Positions 8,788-19,980 of a DNA stretch of 47,910 bases are shown one piece after another. How positions within the stretch are numbered: the first letter of the stretch is position 1; each line of letters starts with the position of its first letter. The position numbers and the translations under genes were made by a program. The notes below the pieces were generated by a model that saw only the letters and a list, made by a program, of their open reading frames with translations, did no database searches and was not told where the DNA came from. This stretch comes from Planctomyces sp. (lineage in GTDB: Bacteria; Planctomycetota; Planctomycetia; Planctomycetales; Planctomycetaceae): assembly GCA_005778115.1 (NCBI GenBank), contig SXKJ01000419.1, positions 1 to 47,910 of the forward strand, read 5' to 3'.

Positions 8788-10047
8788 TTAGAAATTCGGC
8801 TTTGGAACAAACGGAACGGTCGTCGTGGTACCGGGACCGGCCGCTGGACCATCCTGGTTCGTCGGGGGAGCCATTCCGCCACCCAAGCCTTCCGAGGGCG
8901 CTGTTGGCATTCCGCCCGGCGTGGTGCCGGTGGTCGGTGGACCAGAAGTTCCGGCCGGGGGAGTTGTCGAAGTTCCGCCGGTTGATGCTCCAGGGGACGT
9001 TGCAGTACCGGGCGCGGTCGGCGACGTGTCACCCAGCGGTCCGCCCTGACCGGCAATGATCGTTCCACTTCCCGGAGGGGGCTGCGGTGGTGTATTTGCC
9101 CCGGCGCCGGTGGCCGGACTGCTACCGCCGGGCCCGTTTATTCCTGGCTGCTCCGGAGTCGTTGATCCAGTTCCCGAACCCCCAATTGTTCCGGAGATCG
9201 TCCCCGATCCATTGGCTCCTGATCCGGAAGGATTCGATCCTCCTAAGCCGCCGCTTAAGCCGCTACCTGGATCGCCCATGCCCGGCCGGATGGTGCTGGT
9301 CCTGCCACGCATGGTTCCCGATCCCATGCTGGCTGACTCCATCGCGCCACCTCTGATCGTTTCGGTCATCGCGGTATTGCTTCCAAGGCTGCCGTTCGTC
9401 GTCGCGATGGATGTTCCCGTCGAACTCGGTGAGCCCCCAGTGAAAGATCCGCTGGAACTACCGCCAGAGAATCCGCCACCGCCGGAGTAATTGCCTCCAT
9501 AACCGCCGCTAGAAGTCCCGAAGCCGCCGCCACCCATTGCGCCGCTATAGCCACGATTCCCGTAACCGCCACTCGACGATCCATATCCGCCGGACGATCC
9601 GCGATTGCTGCGTGTCGAGTTATTCGTGGCTCGCTCGCGACTCGTATTCGAACTCGGAGATTCGCGTTCCTTGGGAGCCTGTGGGTCCACTTGCGGAATC
9701 AGCTTGTCGAGCAGATTGCGTCCCGAGTCTCGTTCTGTGACGGCCAAGCGGTTGTCGTTGTCTTGATCGATCGACTGCAACAGTTCGCGCACGTCGTCGC
9801 GCCACGTCAGGATGTTGATTTCACGTTCTGATTTATCTTCCAACAAGTTCTTGAGCCGTGCCCGTGCCTGACGCGCCTCACTGGCATCGAGCTTATCATT
9901 GCGATTCTCGTCGAACCGCTGCATCAGCGTGCGTTCAACTTTGACTTCATCCACCGGAGCCGCTTGCAAAGAATCGCAGAGCAACACATTGGCTCCAGCC
10001 ACGACGAGCGCCGAATAAACCCAGGGAAGCCAGCGAAAACGACGCAT
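8788..10047 (-). CDS. Secreted EF-hand protein with long Gly/Ser/Thr/Pro-rich tail
   Basis: This is a 419-residue protein with an N-terminal signal peptide (hydrophobic residues about 8-28, ending LQAAPVDE). Two EF-hand-like calcium loops follow: DENRNDKLDASE near residue 46 and DQDNDNRLAVTE near residue 93. From about residue 125 to the end the sequence is low-complexity, first SSGGYG/GGGGFG motifs, then Gly-Ser-Thr and finally Pro-Gly-Thr. EF-hand proteins with disordered tails are common in planctomycetes and are thought to be cell-surface or matrix proteins; that role is inference. It is transcribed alone, towards the shared terminator at 8717. Confidence 0.7.
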   Translation of the reverse strand: MRRFRWLPWVYSALVVAGANVLLCDSLQAAPVDEVKVERTLMQRFDENRNDKLDASEARQARARLKNLLEDKSEREINILTWRDDVRELLQSIDQDNDNRLAVTERDSGRNLLDKLIPQVDPQAPKERESPSSNTSRERATNNSTRSNRGSSGGYGSSSGGYGNRGYSGAMGGGGFGTSSGGYGGNYSGGGGFSGGSSSGSFTGGSPSSTGTSIATTNGSLGSNTAMTETIRGGAMESASMGSGTMRGRTSTIRPGMGDPGSGLSGGLGGSNPSGSGANGSGTISGTIGGSGTGSTTPEQPGINGPGGSSPATGAGANTPPQPPPGSGTIIAGQGGPLGDTSPTAPGTATSPGASTGGTSTTPPAGTSGPPTTGTTPGGMPTAPSEGLGGGMAPPTNQDGPAAGPGTTTTVPFVPKPNF

Positions 10048-10097
10048 GTGAGGCTCCTAAAACTGGCTCTCCGCCATTCGTGTTGAAAACGAATTCA

Positions 10098-10155
10098 TGA
10101 GCCGCAAGGCGCGGGTCGATGAAAAGAACCCGCGGCTAGCGCCTTGCGGCTCACT
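10098..10155. repeat. Palindromic repeat, family B (copy 1)
   Basis: Arms begin TGAGCCGCAAGGCGC and end GCGCCTTGCGGCTCA around a GGGTC/AACCC-containing loop. A second copy is at 45960-46024. It fills the gap between divergent genes at 10047 (-) and 10334 (+). Confidence 0.8.
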
Positions 10156-10333
10156 GGCCCTGAAATCACCAAGGATGGCGGAGAGCCTAAAACTGAGGGG
10201 TAACGGGACGGCGAATAGAGTGTCGCAGCACTTAGCGAATGTCAAGTTGGCTTCCGCGTTCTCCCGGCTTGCTCGGCCCAATAGACTGACACCCGTTTGA
10301 AGATCACGGGCCGGAGCGGAGTCGAGACAGATC

Positions 10334-13114
10334 ATGCCGACATCATTGAGCGACCTCCCTGGAAGTTCCTGGCGGAAGTTTTCCCCGGAATCCCAACGTC
10401 TGTTGCACGATCACTGCCAAAAGTTCGATGCCGCCTGGCAGTCAGGTCGGCAGCCGGACCTGAGCGAGTTTTGGAAAGCCGATTCTGCCACCGAACGCTC
10501 TGCACTGCTGTTTGAACTTCTTTGTGTCGATCTGCGGCACCGAGCGGCTGTCGGCCATCCGCCGCCGCGTGAGCAATATCGGCAACGATTTGCCGAGCAA
10601 TCCAGTGTCGTTGACAGCGTGTTCGACTTGTTCGAGTCCGGACAGCTCACGCTGGGGCCGGCATCTCAAGAGACAATGGATGTCCCCATTTCGTTTCAAG
10701 CCGCATCAGAGAGCACGTTGGCCGAGCCTCCCCAACCCGCCAACAATTTCGAGACTACGCTGATGGGGGATCAGTTTGCCACGGCCACCAATCGGAAGGC
10801 TCAGGCCGGCTCGTCAGATGATTTTGAAACGCAAGCTGTGCCAGTCTCCTTTGCCAAGCCGCTCAGCTCGCAACCGAGTTCTATGCCGTCGGGCCGCTCC
10901 GCGACAGCGCCTGTCGGAGCCCTCGAAACGCAGGTCGAACCCACCCATGCGCGGCCCCCCCGCTCGGCCAGTCCTCGTCGATCGAGCGACGTCCCACAGA
11001 CGCTCGGCGACTATGAGTTGCTCGAAGAACTCGGACGCGGCGGCATGGGCATCGTCTATCGAGCCAAGCAACGCAGCGTGAATCGGCTGGTGGCCTTGAA
11101 AGTCATCCGCCCCGACCGGCTCGCGAGCATGAGCTTGTCCAATCAGAGAAAGACCATTGATCGCTTTCGGCTCGAAGCCGAGGCCGCCGCGCGGATCAAT
11201 CACGACAACCTCGTCACGGTGTATGAAGTCGGTTGTGACGAGGGTATGCACTACTTCTCCATGCGATTCGTAGAAGGAAGCAGCATCGCCGACGCGATCC
11301 GCGTGAATCCTGCCGAGAATCGAGCCGCGGCCGAGTGGATGGAACCAATTTGCCGAGCGGTCGAAGCGGTGCATCGGCAAGGCATTCTGCATCGCGATCT
11401 CAAGCCGCAGAACATCCTGCTGGAGAGTTCAACCGGCCGATCGCTGCTCGCTGACTTCGGTCTCGCGAAACTCGCCGACGATGAAACCGCGATGACGCAA
11501 ACCGGCGACGCGGTCGGCACGCCCGCCTACATGTCTCCCGAACAATTCGAGGACGCCAGTCGCATCGGTGCCGCCGCCGACATCTACGGACTGGGCGCGA
11601 CGTTGTACTGCATCCTGTCGGGACGACCGCCGTTTCAAGCGTCATCGGCGATTCAGACGATGAAGCAGGTTCTAGAAACGGATGCGATCCCACTGCGGCG
11701 ACTCAATCCGGCCGTCGATCGCGATCTCGAAACGATCTGCATGAAGTGCTTGGATAAGTCCCCCACGCGGCGCTACGAATCCTCCGCAGCACTGGCAGAT
11801 GAGCTCAAACGCTACCTCGAAGGCCGGCCGATCCTCGCTCGGCCAGTCGGCCTGCCGGAACGAGCCGCTCGCTGGTGCCGACGCAATCCGCTCGTCGCGT
11901 CGTTGATCGGAGTGAGTTTCGCCGCAGTCCTATTCGGAGTCGTCGCGTTGGGGGTCAGTAACGTCCGCACCGAAGCGGCCCGCAAACGGAGCGAAGAGAG
12001 TTTTCACGAGGCAAAGTCGGCGGTGAACGATCTCTTCACACTCGTCAGCGAAGAGCGTTTGCTGAACGAACCGGGCCTGCAAACAGTCCGCCGCGACTTG
12101 CTGGAACGAGCACGCGGCTACTACGAGCGATTCCTGGAACGCTGCTCCAACGATCCGGCACTGCAAACGGAATTGGCTGCCACGAAATATCGCATGGGCT
12201 CGATTGAGGAAGCCCTCGGCGAACCTCAAAAGGCACTTGATTGGTTTATCAAGGCGCGCGACTGGCAGAAGGCTCATGCCGCCGCGAAGCCCGACTCCAC
12301 CGAGGCCGCCCGTTCGCTCAGTAACACGCTGAACGCGATGGGCCGAGTCGCCGCACAGCGTGATAAGTTCGACGAAGCGACGGAGAACTTCACTGCCGCC
12401 GAAAAACTGCGTGAGCGCCTGATCGAGAAGACCAGCAAAGCGAACGACAAGTTCGACCTGCTCCGTCTGCACGCCAATAGCCGCATGAATCTCGGCCTCG
12501 TGGCCAGAAGACGAGGAAACCTTGATCTCGCTCACACGCTTTACCTCGAGGCTCAAGACCAACGCCGCAAGGCATTGCCGACGAACCCGCAAGATCGTGC
12601 GATGCGCCGCGACCTCGCGAAGGGGTTCTACAACCTCGCGAATCTTGCCATTGATCAGAACGACGAAGCTGCCCTCCGCGAGAACATCGACGAAGCGATC
12701 AAGCGCTACGAAGAACTGCTGACCGAGAACCCGCGCGACCTTGACGACCAATATTTGCTCAGCCTTTGTTACCGGCTGCGAGCCGACTTATTCGCCGCGC
12801 TGGCTGATGGCGATCCACAATTCACGCCGGCCGCGATTGACGATTACTCGAAAGCCTCCCGCATCGTGCAGAAGCTCTCCGATTTGAATCCGTCGGTCGC
12901 GAAGTACCAGGAAGAACTCATCCGCCTGTTGGTCAATATCGGTCAGCTATTCGCTCAACAGAAAGAAGTCGACCAAGCCCGCGCCCAATATCGGCGCGCT
13001 CTCACACTGTTTGAAGAACTCGAAAAGTCACCTGGCTGGCCTGACTCCAAAGGACCGAGTTTGCGAGACGTGATCGAAGCGGCCCTTGCGCAATTGGCCG
13101 CGGACAAAAAATAG
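10334..13114 (+). CDS. Membrane-anchored Ser/Thr protein kinase with TPR C-terminus
   Basis: The 926-residue protein has a planctomycete-type N-terminal extension (about 1-220) followed by a Hanks-type kinase domain at about 225-490. Visible motifs are the glycine loop LGRGGMGIVY, the VALKVI lysine near 255, HRDLKPQN (H353, D355), DFG near 374, and GTPAYMSPEQF in the activation segment. All catalytic residues look intact. One transmembrane helix (LIGVSFAAVLFGVVALGV, about 522-540) separates the kinase from a C-terminal part made of TPR-like helices that would lie outside the cytoplasm. The kinase phosphorylates unknown Ser/Thr targets; the outer TPR part may sense or bind a partner. ATG 10334 opens the frame directly; no stronger upstream start was seen. 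Confidence 0.9.
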   Translation: MPTSLSDLPGSSWRKFSPESQRLLHDHCQKFDAAWQSGRQPDLSEFWKADSATERSALLFELLCVDLRHRAAVGHPPPREQYRQRFAEQSSVVDSVFDLFESGQLTLGPASQETMDVPISFQAASESTLAEPPQPANNFETTLMGDQFATATNRKAQAGSSDDFETQAVPVSFAKPLSSQPSSMPSGRSATAPVGALETQVEPTHARPPRSASPRRSSDVPQTLGDYELLEELGRGGMGIVYRAKQRSVNRLVALKVIRPDRLASMSLSNQRKTIDRFRLEAEAAARINHDNLVTVYEVGCDEGMHYFSMRFVEGSSIADAIRVNPAENRAAAEWMEPICRAVEAVHRQGILHRDLKPQNILLESSTGRSLLADFGLAKLADDETAMTQTGDAVGTPAYMSPEQFEDASRIGAAADIYGLGATLYCILSGRPPFQASSAIQTMKQVLETDAIPLRRLNPAVDRDLETICMKCLDKSPTRRYESSAALADELKRYLEGRPILARPVGLPERAARWCRRNPLVASLIGVSFAAVLFGVVALGVSNVRTEAARKRSEESFHEAKSAVNDLFTLVSEERLLNEPGLQTVRRDLLERARGYYERFLERCSNDPALQTELAATKYRMGSIEEALGEPQKALDWFIKARDWQKAHAAAKPDSTEAARSLSNTLNAMGRVAAQRDKFDEATENFTAAEKLRERLIEKTSKANDKFDLLRLHANSRMNLGLVARRRGNLDLAHTLYLEAQDQRRKALPTNPQDRAMRRDLAKGFYNLANLAIDQNDEAALRENIDEAIKRYEELLTENPRDLDDQYLLSLCYRLRADLFAALADGDPQFTPAAIDDYSKASRIVQKLSDLNPSVAKYQEELIRLLVNIGQLFAQQKEVDQARAQYRRALTLFEELEKSPGWPDSKGPSLRDVIEAALAQLAADKK

Positions 13115-13118
13115 TCTT

Positions 13119-13190
13119 GGCGAGCGGGGCGGCGTCAGCCCCCCGGTTTCGTCGCCATTGCACCGGGGGGCTGACGCCGCCCCGCTCGCC
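13119..13190. repeat. Palindromic repeat, family C (copy 1)
   Basis: Perfect or near-perfect 29-bp arms (13119-13147 and 13162-13190) beginning GGCGAGCGGGGCGGCGTCAG, with a 14-base loop. It follows the kinase stop codon. Sister copies are at 25280, 29708, 38359 and 41226, with a sequence variant at 33473. Confidence 0.9.
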
Positions 13191-13305
13191 TCGATCAAAG
13201 AACCCGCCGAGGCGCATCAACGAGGTCTCTGATTGCAGCCTTTCCGAGCATCGTTAATACTCAAATCGAAATACACCATTCAACAATTTTCGAGACACTC
13301 ACCCC

Positions 13306-14142
13306 ATGACTGTCGCTCCCAGCTTCAAGATCCCGCCGGAACAAGAGGAACTCGCTCGGATGGAACGCGACCTGCGTTTCTATCCCAGCCAAGTCACGGC
13401 TCCTAAGGTGCTCAGCCGCGTGCAAATCGAGCAGTTCAATCGCGACGGCTATGTGAAGGGACTGCGAGTCTTCGATGCCGCCGGCACCGAACGGAACCGC
13501 CAATACTTCGACGCGCTGTTGGCGAAAGTGCTCGCGGCCGGCGGTGACAGTTACTCGATCAGCACGGCGCATCTGAAGTACGGCTACGTTTACGACCTCA
13601 TCACGAACTCGCGGATCGTCGATTATGTGGCGGACATTCTCGGGCCGAACGTGATCGGCTGGGGATCGCACTTCTTTTGCAAGATGCCCAAGGATGGAAA
13701 GGCGGTCGCATGGCATCAGGACGCCAGCTATTGGCCGCTGACGCCGTCCAAGACCGTCACCGTCTGGCTGGCGATCGACGATGCCGATTGCGAAAACGCC
13801 TGCATGAAGTTTATCGCCGGCTCGCAGAACTTCGGCCACCTGACGTACCGGCCCAGTAGCGAGGCCGATCACAACGTGCTCAACCAGACCATCGACAACG
13901 CCGAGCAATACGGCACGGTCGTGTATGACATCCTCCAAGCGGGTGAGTTTTCGATCCACTCCGACTTATTGCTGCATGGATCCGAGGCCAACGCCTCGGA
14001 CCGCCGCCGTTGTGGCCTGACCCTGCGATATTGCACGCCCGATGTTCGCGCCGGCGCCGAATGGAACAAGAAGGGGGGCGTCGTTCGTGGCAGCGATCCC
14101 ACCGGACATTGGGCCAATCCGCCACGCCCCAGTGTGGAGTAA
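13306..14142 (+). CDS. Phytanoyl-CoA dioxygenase (PhyH)-family protein
   Basis: This 278-residue protein has the double-stranded beta-helix pattern of Fe(II)/2-oxoglutarate oxygenases. The iron triad is visible as HQD (H137, D139) in AVAWHQDASYW, with the distal histidine in LLLHGSEAN (H224). RRRCGLTLRY shortly after contains the arginine expected to bind 2-oxoglutarate. PhyH relatives hydroxylate varied substrates, including lipids, ectoine and halogenation-type small molecules. Neighbours give no clue to the substrate, and no partner gene is adjacent. ATG 13306 is preceded by about 115 bases of non-repeat DNA after the family C palindrome, which may hold its promoter. Confidence 0.85.
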   Translation: MTVAPSFKIPPEQEELARMERDLRFYPSQVTAPKVLSRVQIEQFNRDGYVKGLRVFDAAGTERNRQYFDALLAKVLAAGGDSYSISTAHLKYGYVYDLITNSRIVDYVADILGPNVIGWGSHFFCKMPKDGKAVAWHQDASYWPLTPSKTVTVWLAIDDADCENACMKFIAGSQNFGHLTYRPSSEADHNVLNQTIDNAEQYGTVVYDILQAGEFSIHSDLLLHGSEANASDRRRCGLTLRYCTPDVRAGAEWNKKGGVVRGSDPTGHWANPPRPSVE

Positions 14143-14271
14143 TCGCAACCTCGTTTGCCCACGAAAAGCCAGCCAAGAGCTTGATTGCTTCGACGGGACG
14201 AGGCCGCTATCTTGCCCCGTCCATTGGGGTTCCAAAGTCAGTTTGCACAGTCGTTTTAAGGTGATTGCGTC

Positions 14272-14922
14272 ATGGAAACAAAGCTGGTCGCTGAGCGGCG
14301 ATCCAAGTTGGGAACATCGGAAAATCGTCGTCTGCGATTGAAGGGATTGGTTCCCGGAAACATCTACGGACACAAACAAGATCCAACGAACGTGACCTTC
14401 TCAGGCAAAGAGGCCGCCGCGCTGGTGAACTCGACGCATCGTGTCGTCCATCTCGAATTCGAGGGGAAGACCGAGACCGCGATCCTGCGCGAGACGCATT
14501 GGGATGTCTTCCGCAAACAACTCTTGCACATCGACTTCATGCGTGTGGACGCGAACGAGCGCGTCAAAGCCGACGTCGATGTCATCGTCCGCGGCACCTC
14601 GGCCGGAGCGTTGGCGGGAGGCATCTTCGAGCAACCGTTGCACGCGCTGCACGTCGACTGCTTGGCCATCAACATTCCTGAAGCGATCATCGTGAAGGTG
14701 CAGGGACTGAAGATCGGCGAAGCAATTCACGTCAAAGAGTTGGATATCCCGGAAGGGGTGACGGTTCTGAACAACCCGGACGCGATTGTCGTCCGTGTGA
14801 TTCAGCCGATCGTCGTCGAAGCGGTTTCCTCGTCCGAGGCGGGCGACACGGCCGAGCCAGAAGTCATCAAGAAGGAAAAGAAAGCCGCAGACGATGCCGA
14901 CGAGAAGTCGGGCAAGAAGTAA
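14272..14922 (+). CDS. rplY: 50S ribosomal protein L25/general stress protein Ctc
   Basis: The 216 residues match the long (TL5/Ctc) form of L25. The N-terminal 5S-rRNA-binding domain includes RLRLKGLVPGNIYGH. A beta-rich C-terminal domain follows, with HIDFMRVDANERV and ELDIPEGVTVLNNPDAIVV. The last 30 residues are a Lys/Glu/Ala-rich tail. L25 binds 5S rRNA in the large ribosomal subunit. ATG 14272 has an AAGGTG site 9 bases upstream. In many bacteria the gene is followed by pth; here a terminator follows directly, so it is a single-gene unit. Confidence 0.95.
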   Translation: METKLVAERRSKLGTSENRRLRLKGLVPGNIYGHKQDPTNVTFSGKEAAALVNSTHRVVHLEFEGKTETAILRETHWDVFRKQLLHIDFMRVDANERVKADVDVIVRGTSAGALAGGIFEQPLHALHVDCLAINIPEAIIVKVQGLKIGEAIHVKELDIPEGVTVLNNPDAIVVRVIQPIVVEAVSSSEAGDTAEPEVIKKEKKAADDADEKSGKK

Positions 14923-14953
14923 GCTGGTCGCGGTTTGATTTTGATTCCATGAA

Positions 14954-14984
14954 ACACGGGCGGTTTTTCCGCCCGTGTTTTTTT
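14954..14984 (+). terminator. Intrinsic terminator of rplY
   Basis: A 10-bp GC-rich stem (ACACGGGCGG, 14954-14963, with 14969-14978) closes a T5 loop and is followed by a run of T from 14979. It begins 32 bases after the rplY stop. Confidence 0.92.
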
Positions 14985-14998
14985 GTTTGATCGGCATT

Positions 14999-15090
14999 CG
15001 TTTAACGGCAAGCCAAAGGCGTCGGCGATGTGAAAGACACGCTGTCATATCAGACTCAACACGCCGACGCCTTCGGCTTTCCGTTAAACG
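14999..15090. repeat. Palindromic repeat, family G
   Basis: Arms of 29 bp at 14999-15027 (CGTTTAACGGCAAGCC...) and 15062-15090 enclose a 34-base loop, with two or three mismatches. It separates convergent genes. A single copy lies in the window. Confidence 0.8.
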
Positions 15091-15107
15091 ATTCGTGGCA
15101 ATGCCGC

Positions 15108-16280
15108 TCAAGAGCCGTTCGAAATTGACTTGCGCAATTCTGTCGACGAGAGATCGCTTCGAAACTCCGTTTCGGAAATCTCCTCGAACAAGTCGCGCAG
15201 CGACTGCGGTAATCCCAATTCGTGCAGCGTGTGGAACGATTTCCGATCGAGCCGTCCTGCCACCAGAAACCGTCCACCGTGCGAACGGATCTCGCTAAGG
15301 GCGGCAATCATCTCCATGTCACCGCCGTAGTATTTGGGCTGCAGAATTCGCTCGGCCGTGTCGATGCCGACGACGAACGTCGTGTTCGGAAATAGCCGGG
15401 ACTTGAGCACAAAGGTCGGCGCATGCGTCAGCACCACAGGGCGCTCCGTGAATTGCCGGCAGCGCGACTCGATGGTCAGAAAATCGAGCGGCGGCTTATC
15501 GACATTGACGCACGCCATCTCGAAAGCCACCGGCCCACCCAGTCGTTGTTCCGCCACGCGTGCCAGTTCGCGATGTCCGTCATGCAGCGGATTGAATGAG
15601 CCAGCTAACAAACCAACCGGATTAAGCGGCGGCTCTGCCTGCCATATTACCGACGTTGCGGTCTCAGCGAGTGTCTTTGTCGGAGTCGCCCAGAGTGTCG
15701 TCCGCCGTCCTGCGAACAAATCCACGAGTAACGGATCGGCAACGCCTCCTGCACTCGTCAGCGAGTCGCCCGCTTGGAAAATAACCTCCGGCAATGAAGT
15801 CAGCCCACACGACTCGCTTAGCAACCGCAGCAGGGCATCAGCGACGAGTCGCTCTTCCGCGGCACGATCCCGCAAACCTTTCGTCAGCGACAACTCGACT
15901 AACCGCGTCGCGTTCATGGTTTGTGTCGCGATCCACGCCCGATGTTCGCCTCGCTTGGGGCGATCGCTGACCAGCGCGGCAGTGCAACTAACACCGATTG
16001 CCATGTCGGACTCAGCCGACATTTGCCGCGCACGCTGATACGCCACAACCGACATCGCCAGCGCTGTCTCACGACTACAGAACTGCTCCAGCGCACGTCC
16101 CAGCCATTCAGCCAGCGCGGGCGATGAGTATGGAACGCGCGCTTCGAGCACAAACGCGGACGCCCCCGGCACGGTCAACAAGTCCGAGATTGCCAAACTG
16201 CCGCCGCCAGTGACAGCGATCACCGCCTGCCGCCCGCTGGAGTGAATCGCCAACAGCATTCCTGTTCGCGCGGAGTCCAT
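15108..16280 (-). CDS. CinA-C-like domain fused to NMN-adenylyltransferase-like nucleotidyltransferase
   Basis: This 390-residue protein has two domains. Residues about 8-165 resemble the CinA C-terminal (PncC, NMN deamidase) fold, with TGGGSLAISDLLTVPGASA and an aligned PYSS segment, but the usual TGIAGP motif is replaced by VSCTAAL and the YSNxAK lysine is not conserved. Residues about 220-390 are a nucleotidyltransferase: GSFNPLHDGH at 227-236 and SSTELR at 378-383 match the GSFxPxHxGH and SSTxxR signatures of NadD-type enzymes. The fusion hints at NAD or pyridine nucleotide salvage; this is inference, and the first domain may be regulatory. ATG 16280 has GAGG 10 bases upstream. Confidence 0.75.
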   Translation of the reverse strand: MDSARTGMLLAIHSSGRQAVIAVTGGGSLAISDLLTVPGASAFVLEARVPYSSPALAEWLGRALEQFCSRETALAMSVVAYQRARQMSAESDMAIGVSCTAALVSDRPKRGEHRAWIATQTMNATRLVELSLTKGLRDRAAEERLVADALLRLLSESCGLTSLPEVIFQAGDSLTSAGGVADPLLVDLFAGRRTTLWATPTKTLAETATSVIWQAEPPLNPVGLLAGSFNPLHDGHRELARVAEQRLGGPVAFEMACVNVDKPPLDFLTIESRCRQFTERPVVLTHAPTFVLKSRLFPNTTFVVGIDTAERILQPKYYGGDMEMIAALSEIRSHGGRFLVAGRLDRKSFHTLHELGLPQSLRDLFEEISETEFRSDLSSTELRKSISNGS

Positions 16281-16312
16281 CGCTTGTTGACCTCATAGAC
16301 GTAGGCGTAGGC

Positions 16313-16385
16313 GTAGGGTGGGTCGAGTCATCGAGACCCACCAAGCACGGTTTCGATTTGGTGGATCTCGATGACTCGACTCTAC
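16313..16385. repeat. Palindromic repeat, family A (copy 2)
   Basis: Arms GTAGGGTGGGTCGAGTCATC... (from 16313) and its complement (16359-16385) match the copies at 1172 and 47844. The right arm lacks four bases. Three tandem GTAGGC-like hexamers precede it (16301-16316). Confidence 0.8.
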
Positions 16386-16543
16386 GATCGAATGGCTCGC
16401 CATCCTTGGCCTTCACCTGAAATCAAAAACCTCAACTTGTGTAGTCCGGATCTCGGACGATGGCAAGCAGACTCGCCTGCCTCGTGGCAGAGTCCTATCC
16501 TTCCGCCGCATTGCCTCACTCGAAGTTCACCACGGAGGTTCCC

Positions 16544-18670
<2,127 letters not shown>

Positions 18671-18703
18671 CCACGACACGGGGGATTCACTCCTTTGCGT
18701 TCC

Positions 18704-18776
18704 CACTTCGCGCTCTTTGCGACCTTCTGTTCAAACCACAATTCTTTGAACAGAAGGTCGCAAAGGGCGCGAAGTG
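18704..18776. repeat. Long perfect hairpin, family H, at a convergent junction
   Basis: Arms of 32 bp (18704-18735 and 18745-18776, beginning CACTTCGCGCTCTTTGCGAC) pair with one mismatch around a 9-base loop. It lies between the prolyl oligopeptidase end (18670) and the convergent oxidoreductase end (18807). There is no T run, so it is treated as a palindromic repeat rather than a proven terminator. Confidence 0.85.
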
Positions 18777-18806
18777 AATTCACCGAGACGTTTCGAGTTC
18801 CCGGTT

Positions 18807-19841
18807 TCATGCGGTCGGACTGAGGACTGTGTCGACTGTTCCGCTGCGTCCGGAACGCAGTGCAGCTTGTGTGAAGTCGAAGACGGGCAAAGCACATTCC
18901 GGCGGAGCAATCGGCGGTGCCCGCAACAGCAATTGATCGAGAAACGCGCTGACCGGATTACCCAGCCGATCGAGTTCCGGATGAGTCAGCGGGCTGACTC
19001 CCATCGCCGATCGCAATTGCGAATCGGCGACCGGCAAGGGCTCAAGCGTGTTGCTTCGGCCGAGCCAGATTTGCCAGTCGCGCACGAGCAGGTCAGCGTG
19101 TTCGCAATGAAAATGAAAGTCTTCGCGAAACGTCTGTGCGTGGCCGGTGAAGTGCATTGTCAGCAGCACGTCTTGTTCGAGCCGCGCGGAGAGCGATGAA
19201 TTGATCTCAACCCGGCTGCCGCAGGTCTGATTGCGAGCGAACACATCCAACGGACGCAGGCCGCTGAGGAAGAACGCGAGATCAATCTTGTGGCTACCGG
19301 CATCGCCCAGGAACCCGCCGAGATTGATCGCCGGATCGTCTCGCCAAGTTCCGCCGATCGTCTGATGCCAGCGTTCGGAGTTGATCGACGTGACCGTTCG
19401 CAACGCTCCCCAGCGCCCGCTTTGGAGTTCCTCGCGGAGCACTCGATAAATCGGCCAGGAACGCCGCTGATACGCGACCGATAACACCGGCCCGCTGTGG
19501 GACTCGTCAATCAGCGTCAACAGATGCTCGCGTCGATCGGCCAGCGGCTTCTCGCAGAGCACATGCCATCCGCGCGCTCGGCACGCGCGAATGTGATCGA
19601 AGTGCAGCGACGTCGGCGTGCCGATGATCGCCGCATCCGCTTCCGTCTGATTCAGCAGGTCGTCGAAGCTCGTGAAACCTCGCGCATGGGGGACGAGTTT
19701 CCGCAGTGATTCAATAGCATCCGGTTGCGTGTCGAACAGGGCCACCGCGTCGCCTCGACCATCTGCTCGCAGGCGTTCGATGTGCATTCGTCCCATGCGG
19801 CCGCAGCCGAGAACGACAAAACGGAGTTGTGATGTGCTCAT
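18807..19841 (-). CDS. Gfo/Idh/MocA-family oxidoreductase
   Basis: The start is ATG 19841 (MSTSQLRFVVLGCGRMGRMH); the longer frame above it has no domain logic. The 344-residue protein begins with a Rossmann nucleotide-binding motif (GCGRMG, 12-17) and has the family EKPL motif (97-100), whose lysine normally takes part in catalysis. The C-terminal alpha/beta domain includes GGFLGDAGSHKIDL, with the histidine usual for the active site. Members oxidise or reduce sugars and sugar-like compounds with NAD(P). It lies 139 bases downstream of the redoxin/cytochrome gene on the same strand, so co-transcription is possible. The substrate is unknown. Confidence 0.88.
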   Translation of the reverse strand: MSTSQLRFVVLGCGRMGRMHIERLRADGRGDAVALFDTQPDAIESLRKLVPHARGFTSFDDLLNQTEADAAIIGTPTSLHFDHIRACRARGWHVLCEKPLADRREHLLTLIDESHSGPVLSVAYQRRSWPIYRVLREELQSGRWGALRTVTSINSERWHQTIGGTWRDDPAINLGGFLGDAGSHKIDLAFFLSGLRPLDVFARNQTCGSRVEINSSLSARLEQDVLLTMHFTGHAQTFREDFHFHCEHADLLVRDWQIWLGRSNTLEPLPVADSQLRSAMGVSPLTHPELDRLGNPVSAFLDQLLLRAPPIAPPECALPVFDFTQAALRSGRSGTVDTVLSPTA

Positions 19842-19980
19842 GAGGGCCGATGTCTTGTTGATGTCTCCATTCGGCCGATCGCCGTGAGCCGATCGCCGCG
19901 ATACCGTTTTTTGTTTTGCTGGCCGGAATAAACAAGGATAACGGCTGTCGGCCATCCGCTCACGACATTCGGCCGAGCGT

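Noticed and set aside
11930..12751. 273-codon open frame on the minus strand
   Set aside because: It lies opposite the TPR half of the Ser/Thr kinase and has no recognisable motif.
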